A stretch of DNA of 64,000 nt from Combretum micranthum (taxonomy: Eukaryota; Streptophyta; Magnoliopsida; Myrtales; Combretaceae), in the NCBI GenBank assembly GCA_024138025.1, contig JAMXBD010000207.1:310001-374000 (forward strand), written 5' to 3'. The notes beneath the pieces were generated by a model that was given only the letters and a program-made list of their open reading frames with translations, searched no databases and had not been told where the DNA came from. Each line of letters opens with the position of its first letter. Position 1 is the first letter of the stretch. A program made the position numbers and the translations under genes. Shown here piece after piece: positions 49,013-58,725 of this stretch.

Positions 49013-50850
49013 TGAAATATCCGTGGAACTTGCGACTTTGGGCTTAATAGGTAGCTCTTTTTACAATTTCCTTACATTCCTTACTTTTGGCCTTCGAATT
49101 AAAGTTGCTTGCAACATGACGGATACACCAATGCCATGGCCACCCCCTAGGCCACACCGCATTCTCACCTTCGACCGCACTCCTGATACCGGCATGCCTG
49201 TCCGATATTAGGCAAATATTGGATCGGTCTTTGACGACGTGTTCCGGCACCTTTGCAAGGAACCAACTCCATGTATCCGCCTTCTCCTCATCCACAAGGG
49301 CATAGGCCAACGGTACTATATGATTGACCCCATCCATTGCCACTGCAATAAGCAATTTGTGCTTGTACTTGCCATACAGGAAGGTACCATCCACTGTGAT
49401 CACAGGTCTGCAATGATTTAACATACGTAACATAGTCAGTGAATATCAATAACCTACAACAAAATTTAACAATGATTACAATACATACCTGCAGTAGTTG
49501 AACGCCTCAATGCAAGGACCAAATGCCCAAAAAAGCTTATCTAGGAATACATGGCCGGCGATATTTGAATCTTGAGTTTGCCACTCAACCTTTGTTCCTG
49601 GATTTGCCTCAGTGATTGCATTAAGTAGATGCGGAAGCTCTACATAAGATGACTCATAACTTCCATACACCTGCTCAATGGCCTTTCTTTTTGCCTCACG
49701 AATTCTCTTGATGTGAACATTATACCCGAACTGCTTTAATATATTCGTTTGGAGATCCTTCGCCCTCACATCTGGAGAATTGCAGATCTCCAATATTATG
49801 GCCCTGGACAAGCTGGTGGAGTCCAACTGAGAGTGATCCTGTCCAGTGATTTCATCCAAGCAAGTGTGAGGTCCTTCATATCTAGTGATGTGAAACCACC
49901 TACCATGTTTCTTATAGCTGTCTCTGAGTCTCCACTTACAACCTCTGTTGTGGATATCAGTACACTTAACTGACCATGCTCTTGGGTCCGAATCCACTAC
50001 CTTGAAGTTGTAATGGTTCGTTATGTGCCACATTTTAACTGCTCGTATAAGATGATCTTTGGTCTCAAAACGCATCCTGACCTTGAATTCATCACTGAAG
50101 CTCCAATTCCCAGCACTCATTTCCTGCTCATCATCATATGCTGCATAAGTACTGCCAACTTTAGCATTAAAAAACAGAACTGCCGCTGAGCTCCCTACTG
50201 CATCAACGTCAGTAGGAGCAATAAAACGATCCTAGTTATTTCCCCTTCGTTGTACCTCGGGCAATGCGTATTGTTGTGGAATTACTTCAACATTAACATT
50301 GTCATCATCGTCATTGTCTTCACTGGATTCATTTGCCGATGAGTCTTGCTCAGCATCCATATCATCACCACCTATTGATGTAGGTACACAAAATTTAAAG
50401 TGACCTATTTGTACTTGTGCACTGCCCATTGTCTGAACTGGAGTAGAGTTGGAGTCTACAAACCCCTGGCTTCCAATATTTCTATCATTGCCCATTTCCC
50501 CTACAGGTGCCTGTGACAATTCAATTTCCAAAATCTGCATATAAACAGCCACTAAGCCTTCTGTGTATAGGAACATTTCTTGTGCCGCATCATCATTGAT
50601 CACTGAAATAATATCATAACGTAGCGTCCTATCTTAGCGTCCTATCTCCAATAGCTATCCTATGATATAACTCCACCAGATGTGTACACCTATTTACCTT
50701 TAGTCTATTGCAAATAATCTCCACTATTTGCTCATATGTTGAATTCCTACTAACACTGACCATAGTAACAAGCCGCTTATCATAACCAAAACCATCATCC
50801 CCTTGCACAATATTCCCATGAGCATACAGTATGAACTTTGCTTTATCCAT
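49013..50850 (-). pseudogene. MURA-type MULE transposase, broken and lacking its C-terminus
   Basis: The frame starts at ATG 50850 with the N-terminal region of plant MULE transposases (73 codons), passes an acidic Asp/Glu/Ser stretch (about 50380-50260), the MuDR DNA-binding region (FETKDHLIRAVKMWHI ... CKWRLRDS ... GPHTCLDE), an 81-bp intron (49488-49408; CAG|GTATG to TTGCAG|A) splitting NYCR|PVITVDGTF, and the MULE transposase domain with VDGTFLYGKYK, ALVDEEKADTWSWF, LISDRHAGI and WHWCIRHVASNF. Damage: a 13-bp duplication frameshift at 50622-50647, TAG at 50232-50234 and TAA at 49044-49046, with matching frame on both sides. Homology fades after SRKF near 49020, where the PMD frame begins; the usual C-terminal part with the SWIM zinc finger is missing. 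The protein would have cut and moved the element in the nucleus. Confidence 0.88.
50622..50647. repeat. 13-bp tandem duplication in transposase
   Basis: TAGCGTCCTATCT occurs twice in a row. Removing one copy rejoins the first 73 codons to the next open frame, with a family-like junction on each side. Confidence 0.95.
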
Positions 50851-51522
50851 TTCCTCACAAATCCTGCCATCTCATCAAAATTAGCTTCCACGTATCAAAT
50901 TCAAAAAATCACACTTATCAATTGCATTCCTCGTAACATTTAACATAACTCCTAAACCTGCACCTCCACTTTCAAAGTTGAAATTTAATTTTATAATATC
51001 TTCTGCTTCTTACAAATATTTGCTTTTTGCATCGCATTTTTCCATGCCATATTAAATCGCTATACCAATGCTAAGGTCCTAAGTACACCCCGTTAACGAC
51101 AATTGAAATTATTTTCAATTTTTTTCCGCACACTCAATTTCCTACAATAATTATCCAACAATAACTACTTATGACTTAATTTTTTCCAAAGGAAATATTA
51201 TACATGTACATCTCTATACAACATACGACAAGCAAAAAAAAAAAAAAAACCTTATTATAAATAATTTGTATTTATATTTTCGATCAACAATGTCTTAGCT
51301 AATAGATACACCGGTCTATTATTTTGTTACCCTAGTTTGTCATTGTAAACTGATAACTATTTCCGTTATGGTTGTCAGCTAAGACAATAATTTCTATAAG
51401 GTTTATTTCGACACAAAATGGTTGTACTAATAAAGTAATTTCTTTGTCCTTTTTATAATAGGTTTCAACACTATTTTAAATATAAGGATTAACCTTAGGC
51501 ATATCATTTACAATTCAACCAA

Positions 51523-51560
<38 letters not shown>

Positions 51561-52029
51561 GTAGTAGTCTATTAGACATCTTGTGGATATATATTTATTG
51601 ATCGGACACATTATTAATTACGGCATCTATCTAGGAAAATTCTATTTTTATAGTAATAATAACACTACATAGAATTACATGTGTCCTTGAATTCATAAGC
51701 TAGTTCACATGCTATATCAATTATTTAGATTTTGAAACAAACAAATTTATTGTATCATAAATAATTGAAATTTAATTTCTAAAAAATAAAAAATAATAAT
51801 AACAAATTTGTTTCAGACCAAGTATATTTCACAAATACCGTCATGTGTTAGCAAATAATTTACTTTTACCCACCATCACGCCATGTTCATGCAACTCGCT
51901 GTAAAACTTGGCACGGTATATATTATTTAGCTGTTGTGATGATCATTTACGAAACATGCTATAAAAGTATTCTAACAACACATACAATCTTAATTCAACA
52001 ATGCAGTATGAATGATTAAAAAAAAATAC
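50851..52029. other. MULE interior, non-coding, upstream of transposase
   Basis: AT-rich sequence between the transposase start and the GC-rich end region, probably leader and introns. It contains an (AAT)n microsatellite at about 51525-51567 with a short GTA tail. Confidence 0.5.
51525..51567. repeat. (AAT)n microsatellite
   Basis: About a dozen uninterrupted ATA/AAT units followed by GTAGTAG. Confidence 0.9.
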
Positions 52030-52300
52030 GAAATCACGCGGAAATCTAACCTCAAAGTTCGCCGTTCGCCGCCGGTGGTCTCGCTTCAAATCTCCTCTTT
52101 TCGATCTTCCTACCCGACCAATCGCTACACAATCAACTTTGGATAAATCGGGGATGAGCGATTACGGTCGATTTGTGGATTTGGTGCGCCAAAAATCGAT
52201 GGGAAATCGCGATTTTACAATTGGGGAATTTAGGGTTTGCCGTCGGATTGCAAAGGGGGAAATGGGGAAGAAGAGGCGCGCGGAAAATTTTAAGCCGATG
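52030..52300 (-). promoter_or_regulatory. GC-rich subterminal region of the MULE, probable promoter
   Basis: A sharp rise in GC (CGCCGTTCGCCGCCGGTGG, GGCGCGCGG) next to the right terminal repeat and upstream of the transposase. Overlapping short frames on both strands (52139-52375 + and 52133-52315 -) show no domain. Position suggests promoter and 5' leader; no TATA box was identified. Confidence 0.4.
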
Positions 52301-52509
52301 GCCTCGTCTCTTCAAGAGATGAGGTCAATCACTTATGACCTCGTCTCTTCAACGCGGTGCAGCCTTGTCTCTTGAAGAGACGAGGTCAGTCACTCATGAC
52401 CTCGTCTCTTCAAGAGACGAGGCCATGTTGCCTAAAATCGGGAATAATTTTTTTCCGATGGCATTTCCGTAAATATTTTCAAAAATATTAATATTTTTTT
52501 CCTTTTCCC
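52301..52509. repeat. MULE right terminal inverted repeat with palindromes
   Basis: Palindromic units at 52301-52326, 52337-52352 (half only), 52362-52387 and 52398-52424 repeat the CCTCGTCTCTT/AAGAGACGAGG design, then the AT-rich tip runs to CCTTTTCCC. Confidence 0.9.
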
Positions 52510-52544
52510 TAAACCAAGCAGTACATACATTTAAGTTGCAATCG

Positions 52545-53235
52545 AGTTGAGTACAAATGGTACAATATTGGGCTAGAGTGTAACTCGAAATTTCAAAGCT
52601 TTAGCTTAACCAAAGTTAAAATTTTAAACTCGAGCCTAACTTGAAAGACACTATACAAACTCAAGCTTGACTCAATTAAGCTCATATAAGCTGAATTCAT
52701 TAAAAATATTTTATATTCTAATTAATAATATATTAATATCCAAACTCAACTCATAATTTATATTTTTTTTTAGCTCAATTAGACTCATGAATCGCTTGCA
52801 AGCTACTGGACTTATACCTAGTTTTAGCTTGAATTCGACTCAACTGCAATTGAGTTGAGTTACTCAAGTAACTATCGAGTTTAAGTTTTAAAATACTTGG
52901 TTCAAGTAGTTTACAAGCCTATTCGAACTTTATGTACATCTTTATGAAAAAAATACAAAACTTGTGTTTTCTTTATTGTTAAAGTCTATTTCGATTCCTT
53001 CCAATTTTTTTCCCTTGATATCTTATGGTCCGCAATTATTATATCTTGAGACCAAGTTAACTAAAAATCCTAGTCGTTTTCAAAATTCCAATTTATTTTT
53101 TAATCTGATTAACTTTTATAAAAATAATCAAGTCTAAGTGAGTTAAGTTTAAGTTCATTGACTATCAATTCGAGTTGAGTTTAAGCTTGGAATTATATCG
53201 ATTTGATTCGGCTTCTTTACAACATAGTCATATAT
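52545..53235. repeat. CTTGAGCTY-rich hAT-like remnant (second side of MULE)
   Basis: Repeated AACTCAAGCTTGACTCAATT, TGAGTTGAGTTACTCAAGTA and GAGTTAAGTTTAAGTTC motifs in both orientations. 52800-52930 resembles 46750-46920. Ends not defined. Confidence 0.4.
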
Positions 53236-53283
53236 ACGGAGGAATCAATAAAAACACTTATTTATTTATTTTTTATCAGTTAG

Positions 53284-53451
53284 GGCCTGTTTGGATTGTT
53301 CGATTTTTATCTGTATCCGATATCGGTTTAGTTTAATAAGTTTATTAATAAAACTATCGGTCTTTCATCGGTATTATATCTATATCGATTTAATAACGGT
53401 TTGATTTAAAAATGATATCAAAATGATGTCAAAACGATAATCCAAACAGGC
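53284..53451. repeat. TGTTTGG/ATAGATAC repeat family (copy 10, best preserved ends)
   Basis: The 5' end GGGCCTGTTTGGATTGTT and 3' end GATAATCCAAACAGGC form inverted repeats of 13 matching bases (GCCTGTTTGGATT). 168 bp, no coding capacity, so it is a MITE. A target duplication could not be fixed because the right flank is a TA repeat. Confidence 0.65.
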
Positions 53452-53464
53452 TATATATATATAT

Positions 53465-54045
53465 ATAGGATAGAACGGAAGCCTACATTTAGACAATTGT
53501 CCTATAGGATTGAAAACACCTCATGGGTTGTAAGCCGAATTGGGTTGGTATTACATAAAGTCACTTGATATATAAATCTAGCACAAATATATTAACCTAA
53601 TACTATTTTAACCTACCATAAATACACTAACATTATACATAATTTATTATATTTTTCACTTTTAATACAAAATCTAATAATCAATCTTGTATTTTATGTA
53701 CAAGTCACAAATACGCGGCTTAACCAACTAATTTTTCAAGGCCGAACCATCTCAAAATATAGGAAGAAAAGTCAAGCTTCAAGCATCCAGTCGGAGGTAA
53801 AAACAAAAAAATGCGGACTTTGGGGACAGTCACGTAGAAGATTCCAAAATATAGCAGCATCTTCATGGGTCCACTGTTCCTCAAACCGAGTCAAATAATT
53901 AATTCAATAATTTTCTTAAGCTGAAAAGTCATGAAGAAATTCCCTGTGTCGTTTTCCGCGACTACTTTTCTCACTTTGGTCTCTTTGCGCTTGCTATTCT
54001 AGAAGAGCAACCATAGTCAAAAGTGGAATTAGAAAAAGGGCCAGA
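53465..54045. repeat. Segmental duplication, block 2 (partner 63357-63785)
   Basis: Shared in order: GAAGCCTACATTTAGACAAT / TAAGCCTACGTCTAAACAAT, CCGAACCATCTCAAAATATAGG, AACAAAAAAATGCGG, GGAAGATTCCAAAA, TAGCATCTTCACGGGTCCA-like, GCTGAAAAGTCATRAAG and CTCTTTGCGCYTGCTATTCTAG. A short ATG frame with signal-peptide-like composition (53931-54002) exists in this copy only. Confidence 0.75.
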
Positions 54046-54463
54046 CTTAAAAAAAGAATTTTTTTTCGATAATATACTGAAAAAATAAATTGCAAAACAT
54101 TTATATTTGCCAATACCAAAGGCAACTGGTCATGGATTAAGATCCAAGGATAACATGAAAGTATGATTGTAATTAAACACAAACAATCAACAATTAATAC
54201 GTAAAAACCACTTTCACTAGCCAATAGGTAGGTATTGTTGTTATTATCCGCTTGATTTTTTATTCATTATACCTATAGAACGTAGTTTTTTATTTTTTTT
54301 TTCATACTTTTACTTTAAAAAGGGAATTTAATTTGTTTAATTAGCGGTTTCAATGATCCGTTTGAGATTGTAATCAATCAAACTCTTTCCGTATTAGATA
54401 ACTAAAAAATTGTCACCTAATCAATGTGGTAAACGGGTTTTCAATAGATCAAACTAATGCGGA
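54046..54463. other. Intergenic, unassigned
   Basis: AT-rich. The minus-strand frame 53994-54224 is hydrophobic and unidentified. Confidence 0.35.
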
Positions 54464-54471
54464 GATTAAAT

Positions 54472-54942
54472 TAGATATCGGCACGGTTCGGATCGATTTC
54501 GGACCCGAACCGGAACCGTCGGTTCACGGTTCCACATTTTGTGGAACCGGAACCGAAACCGCTAGAACCGGGGCGGTTCATGGTTCCACGGAACCGCCGG
54601 TTTTGACGGTTCCGGTTCCACGTGAACCGTGTTTATTATTATTATTATTCTTCTTCTTCTTTCTTCTTTTTTTTTTTTTTTTTAAACAAATCGACTCCCT
54701 ACACCTCCCAACCCCTCCTCCTCCTTATCTCCCCCCATACCAAAATCATTCCATGTTCATGTATGTGCGTTTTTTTTTTTTTGCTGGTCAGAACCGGTGG
54801 AACCGCCAGTTCCGCGCGACGAACCGTCGGTGGGTCCTCTGGTGATTCCTAACCGTCCTTGATGGGGCGGTTCCCGGGTACGGAACCGCCGGGGACGGTT
54901 TGGAGCGGTTCGCGGTTCAGAATCGCCTCGTGGTGATATCTA
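54472..54942. mobile_element. hAT-like MITE of the GGTTCC family, 471 bp, perfect duplication GATTAAAT
   Basis: GATTAAAT lies at 54464-54471 and 54943-54950. Ends TAGATATCGGCACGGTTCGG and (other strand) TAGATATCACCACGAGGCGA. This is the shortest and probably youngest member: the arms retain clean GGAACCG/CGGTTCC repeats and the middle is a pyrimidine tract (TTATTATTATTCTTCTTC...). The plus-strand open frames across it are arm and tract read as protein. Confidence 0.9.
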
Positions 54943-55048
54943 GATTAAATATAATATTAGGTTATCAATATCAAATTTTATGGTTTACACTTCGATTTTA
55001 TAAATTTTCATTCCTTAATTTAAATTCTAAACAGTGGATTCTATCTAG

Positions 55049-55258
55049 CTCTATTTGTTTTATTTTTAGATCATTTTGACATCTTATTTTTATCATTTTT
55101 AAATAAATATTTATTAAAATACAGATACAGATAAAAATAGATAGTTTTACTTGTAAAAGATCAAATAAATCAAATACATATATATATATATATATATGAT
55201 ACAGATAAGATGTAAATACGAAATAGATACAGATAAAATATAGATGAAAAATAAAACC
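55049..55258. repeat. TGTTTGG/ATAGATAC repeat family (copy 11)
   Basis: Left CTCTATTTGTTTTATTTTTA and right (other strand) AAGGTTTTATTTTTCATCTA are inverted. The middle contains TACAGATACAGATAAAAATA and a TA microsatellite. Confidence 0.55.
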
Positions 55259-55264
55259 TTAAAT

Positions 55265-55925
55265 TCCCATGTTGTAATCTATAAAACCTTGCTCTATCAT
55301 CTACTCCATTTAAATCGCTTGAATTTTACGACCATCAAGTTACATTATTATCCTAAGTCTAAGCTCACAATAAGATGAAAACGATTTGCTAGAAATTCTC
55401 ACCTCCCCGCTTTTCAAATAATTTTTGAACTTGGACTTATGGATGAAATTCCAAACTCAAACATCTTTAATTAAGTTATTACAAAAGAAGTATCAAAAAC
55501 TTTTAGCGTCAATGGTTCAATTTTATGGTCTTGATTTCATCTTTACATACACACACTACACTTGTGTGGAAAAGTAAATTTTGATAAGTCAAATTCATGT
55601 TGATTTGTGCTAGCTTAAAGAAAGAAGTTTTTAAAATATAAATTCATTAGTAACTTTACTAATTATGTTTCAGTGCACGACTTTTGTTAAACAACTTAAC
55701 TTTCATCTGAATGTTGCATAGTTTGAATAAAAATTTCACCTCAAATTCCATGGAAGGATATAAAATCCAATGGAATGTATTATCTTGTAAATAATAAAAA
55801 TGGACTTTTTTACGTATATTTACCAATTACATTTATTTTAAAGACATGGAGGTAATTAGGTGCACTACAAGTGTTTATATCTTAAACCCTTTCTTTTTTC
55901 TTATTTGACTATGCAATATAGGAGC
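55265..55925. other. Intergenic, unassigned
   Basis: No gene or repeat recognised. Confidence 0.35.
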
Positions 55926-55929
55926 TTAT

Positions 55930-56075
55930 ACAGTCCCGTAGTCAACTATATAACTATTAAAATAAATATACTAATTGAAATATTAATTATTTTAATGATT
56001 CAATTAGTGGTATAAGCCATCAATACCCAACGGAATTGGTTCAGTCAAAATTAATGACGGGACTCTAAAATTTCA
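55930..56075. repeat. ~150-bp dispersed repeat (copy 3)
   Basis: Contains AGTCAACTATATAACTATTA, ATTAATTATTTTAATGATTC and GTCAAAATTAATGACG in the family order. Confidence 0.55.
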
Positions 56076-56659
56076 TTGCAAATGTTTTTTCCGTAACTGA
56101 TTATGCATTGTCGAACATATTTATAGAAGGTTTATCATAATAATAATAATAACTATATTCAAACAATAATATTTACCTGTTTTTCCATCTGAACTTGAAC
56201 ATTTTTACTCTCTTCTTATTGACTCTTAGCATTTTGTAGACATTACAATAGTAGAATTTTCTTCAACTTTGTTAAATTTTTAATCCATCTTTTAGTACGT
56301 GTTAGCTTCTAATTGGCTTGAGCATAGTTGATTAAGGTGATTGGAGCTTGCTTAATTTTTTCTAGCCATTTTCTTTACCTTAATTTTCTTTTACTTTTTT
56401 TTTTCCAACACTATTGCAACGGTTAGGGAAAAAAGAGTCAAATTTCGTTTATTCCATCAGAAGACTCGTCTATATGCTAGTCTACAAGAGCTTTAGTTAA
56501 TTTCTTTACTTCTTCGCACTTTTCATTTATTAATTTCATTATATTGTGCAATTAAATATATCTATGATAAATTATAAGACCACTCCAAAAGGCTCTGTTA
56601 AAATTATCCAGACACTCCACAAAAGTTATTACTTACTTCCTAAAATAATGGACAAATAA
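56076..56659. other. Intergenic, unassigned
   Basis: AT-rich DNA without a recognisable gene. Confidence 0.35.
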
Positions 56660-57115
56660 GCCAGGATTTCTAGACCTTAACCTATCCACTTTAGCCCATG
56701 AGCTAAACGGAGCAACCCATTAATCTAGCCCATTTAACCCGTTTGTACATTTTTTGGGCTAAATGGGCTAAAGAATGGATCAATTTAGTCCGTTTAACCT
56801 ATGCTAATCGGATAAAAATGTTAAGTATTATATGATTTTATATAGATCAGTAATTAATTTTATTGCTATTTTAATTACTTATACATAGGAATAAGTTTTT
56901 GAAATAATTTATTGGATTCCATATTATATTTAAACTAATAAATATATACTTAAAAAAGTGTTACAATACATGTAGTATGTGCACAAATCCTCCTTCATAT
57001 CCATTACCATTCCCTCCTTTTATTTTATTTTTTTAACAAATGGGCTAAAATGTCCTAACTCGACCGGTCACAGGCTAGTTTGCTTTGGCTTGGGAATTAA
57101 ATTAACTAGGTATAA
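56660..57115. mobile_element. Decayed hAT-like MITE, relative of 39764-40482
   Basis: Contains CCACTTTAGCCCATGAGCTAA, CCCATTTAACCCGTTTG and an AT-rich core (TTAATTTTATTGCTATTTTAATTAC, given here in parts: TTAATTTTATTGCT, ATTTTAATTAC) similar to the 39764 element. Termini and target duplication are lost. Confidence 0.5.
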
Positions 57116-57119
57116 TTGG

Positions 57120-57688
57120 CCTATTTTCAATCAGATTGAAAGAGTTAGCGCTAATCCCTTTTTAGAAATAGTTAAAGTCTCTCTAGCCATGATCCCTGTT
57201 TACTTAGCACAAGTTATAGACTCCACATTATGATTATTATTATCATTATCATTATTGCTACTATTATTAACATGAATACTTTGTGCAAATCGCAGCGAGT
57301 GGATGCCTACAATTTCTCCCCATATTCTTCAAATATATACAACTAATTAAATTAACCAATGTTAAATAACTAAAAATACCAAAAAAAGAAAGATAAAAAT
57401 GTAGAAAATAATATTTATGTCATAATATGAATGGAATAGAGCTTTTTTAAAAATTCAATAACACAAGTATATTTTAAACTATTTATCATTGCAGCATATT
57501 CACCCGTTTCAGTTTATGTCTTATGGCTCTTTTTTGTCTTTGAAATATAAATATTTAGCCTATAACTCCTCAGGACATCTGCCAAGCGGCAAGCACTATT
57601 CACTTAAGGTGAAAGTCTAGCTCTACGACATCCAATAGTGATAAAGAAAAATTTAAATGATATCGAAACAAGTGTGTCTCGTCTTATC
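57120..57688. other. Intergenic, unassigned
   Basis: Includes an ATT/ATC low-complexity patch at 57230-57270. No gene recognised. Confidence 0.35.
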
Positions 57689-57696
57689 CATGCAAT

Positions 57697-58478
57697 TAGA
57701 CATCATCATGATTTCGGAACCGAACTGAATCGAATCGGAATCGAAACTGCTAGTTTTGGGTTTTCAAAATGAGGAATCGAAACTGGAACCCTCTCCCACG
57801 GTTCCGTTCCAATTCTATGAAATCGATAGTTTTTGGTTTCGGTTTTGGAACCGTAGAACCGTCTTTTCTTTAAATAAAAAAATTTATATTTTAATAAAAT
57901 AAATTTTAAACTTAAAATAATTAATTATTGAGTCTAAAAGTATTAAGTTATTTAACCAAAATTTCTAAAAAAATTTTTAGAATGTGCATTTATTTATATA
58001 TAAATACAACTAATATAAATTATAATTAGTAATATGAGATCGCAAAATATTCTAGAGGATAACAAGAAAATTATAATATAAAAAATAGTCCCACGTTATT
58101 AAAGAATGAATTTTGCTTTTAGGAGAAGTTTATATAAAGTAAATTATTTATAATTTTAAGTTATGTTTATTTGTATTATTAACAATAAAACATTAAATAT
58201 TGTAAATAGATAATAAATTTTACTATTCATATAAAATAGTGTAAACATTAATAATTATATATTTAATATAATTTTTAATTTTTTTTACCTAATTCTTTTC
58301 TTTTTTTTTTTTAATTAGAATCGATTGGAACCGCCGCTCTCACTTTGTTCTAGGCCAAAAACCATCTAGGAATCGAAAACCCGCTGGTTTCCTAGCTGGT
58401 TCTAGAATCGTCTAACCAGTTCGGCTCCGGTTCTAGAACTACCGGTGACTGTTCCTGTTTAGTTCTGGCATATGTCTA
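57697..58478. mobile_element. hAT-like MITE of the GGTTCC family, 782 bp
   Basis: Ends TAGACATCATCATGATTTCG and (other strand) TAGACATATGCCAGAACTAA. The flanking octamers CATGCAAT and CTTGGTAT match at only 5 of 8 positions, so the duplication has decayed. The middle is AT-rich and non-coding. An inverted relative follows at about 58726. Confidence 0.65.
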
Positions 58479-58725
58479 CTTGGTATGGTCCAATGAACCG
58501 TTTCACATGTTACCGTACAAGTCAAATAAAGTCTTGAAAAATAAGGCATTACACGACCTAGTACTAATTAAGGTACATAAACGTATGTTCAAAGGAAGAA
58601 AACATGTTTCGTGACATTCTCTGGAGTGATTTTTCCATATGGTTCTTCTGAATCAGTGAACGTGTATCGGCATCCATGAATCAGAACGTCAAATTGTACG
58701 AAAGTCTATGTATTCGGCCTACAAG

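Larger units (their letters stand above)
47124..52509 (-). mobile_element. Mutator-like element (MULE), 5386 bp, with transposase and PMD remnants
   Basis: The 9-bp duplication TAAACCAAG lies at 47115-47123 and 52510-52518, matching perfectly. The element starts GGGAAAAGGAAT and ends CCTTTTCCC, with ~147-bp near-identical terminal inverted repeats containing GGAAATGCCATCG and ATTCCCGATTTTAG. Inside, all coding remnants lie on the minus strand: a MURA-type transposase, then the C-terminal half of a plant mobile domain protein. A GC-rich stretch at 52030-52300 next to the right repeat probably held the promoter. Five in-frame stops and a 13-bp duplication show it can no longer make its proteins. 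The 9-bp duplication, long inverted repeats and transposase all fit the Mutator superfamily. Confidence 0.95.

Noticed and set aside
54426..54852. Two overlapping plus-strand frames with polar ends and a Phe/Tyr/Ser core
   Set aside because: They span a MITE with perfect target duplications; the core is a pyrimidine tract.
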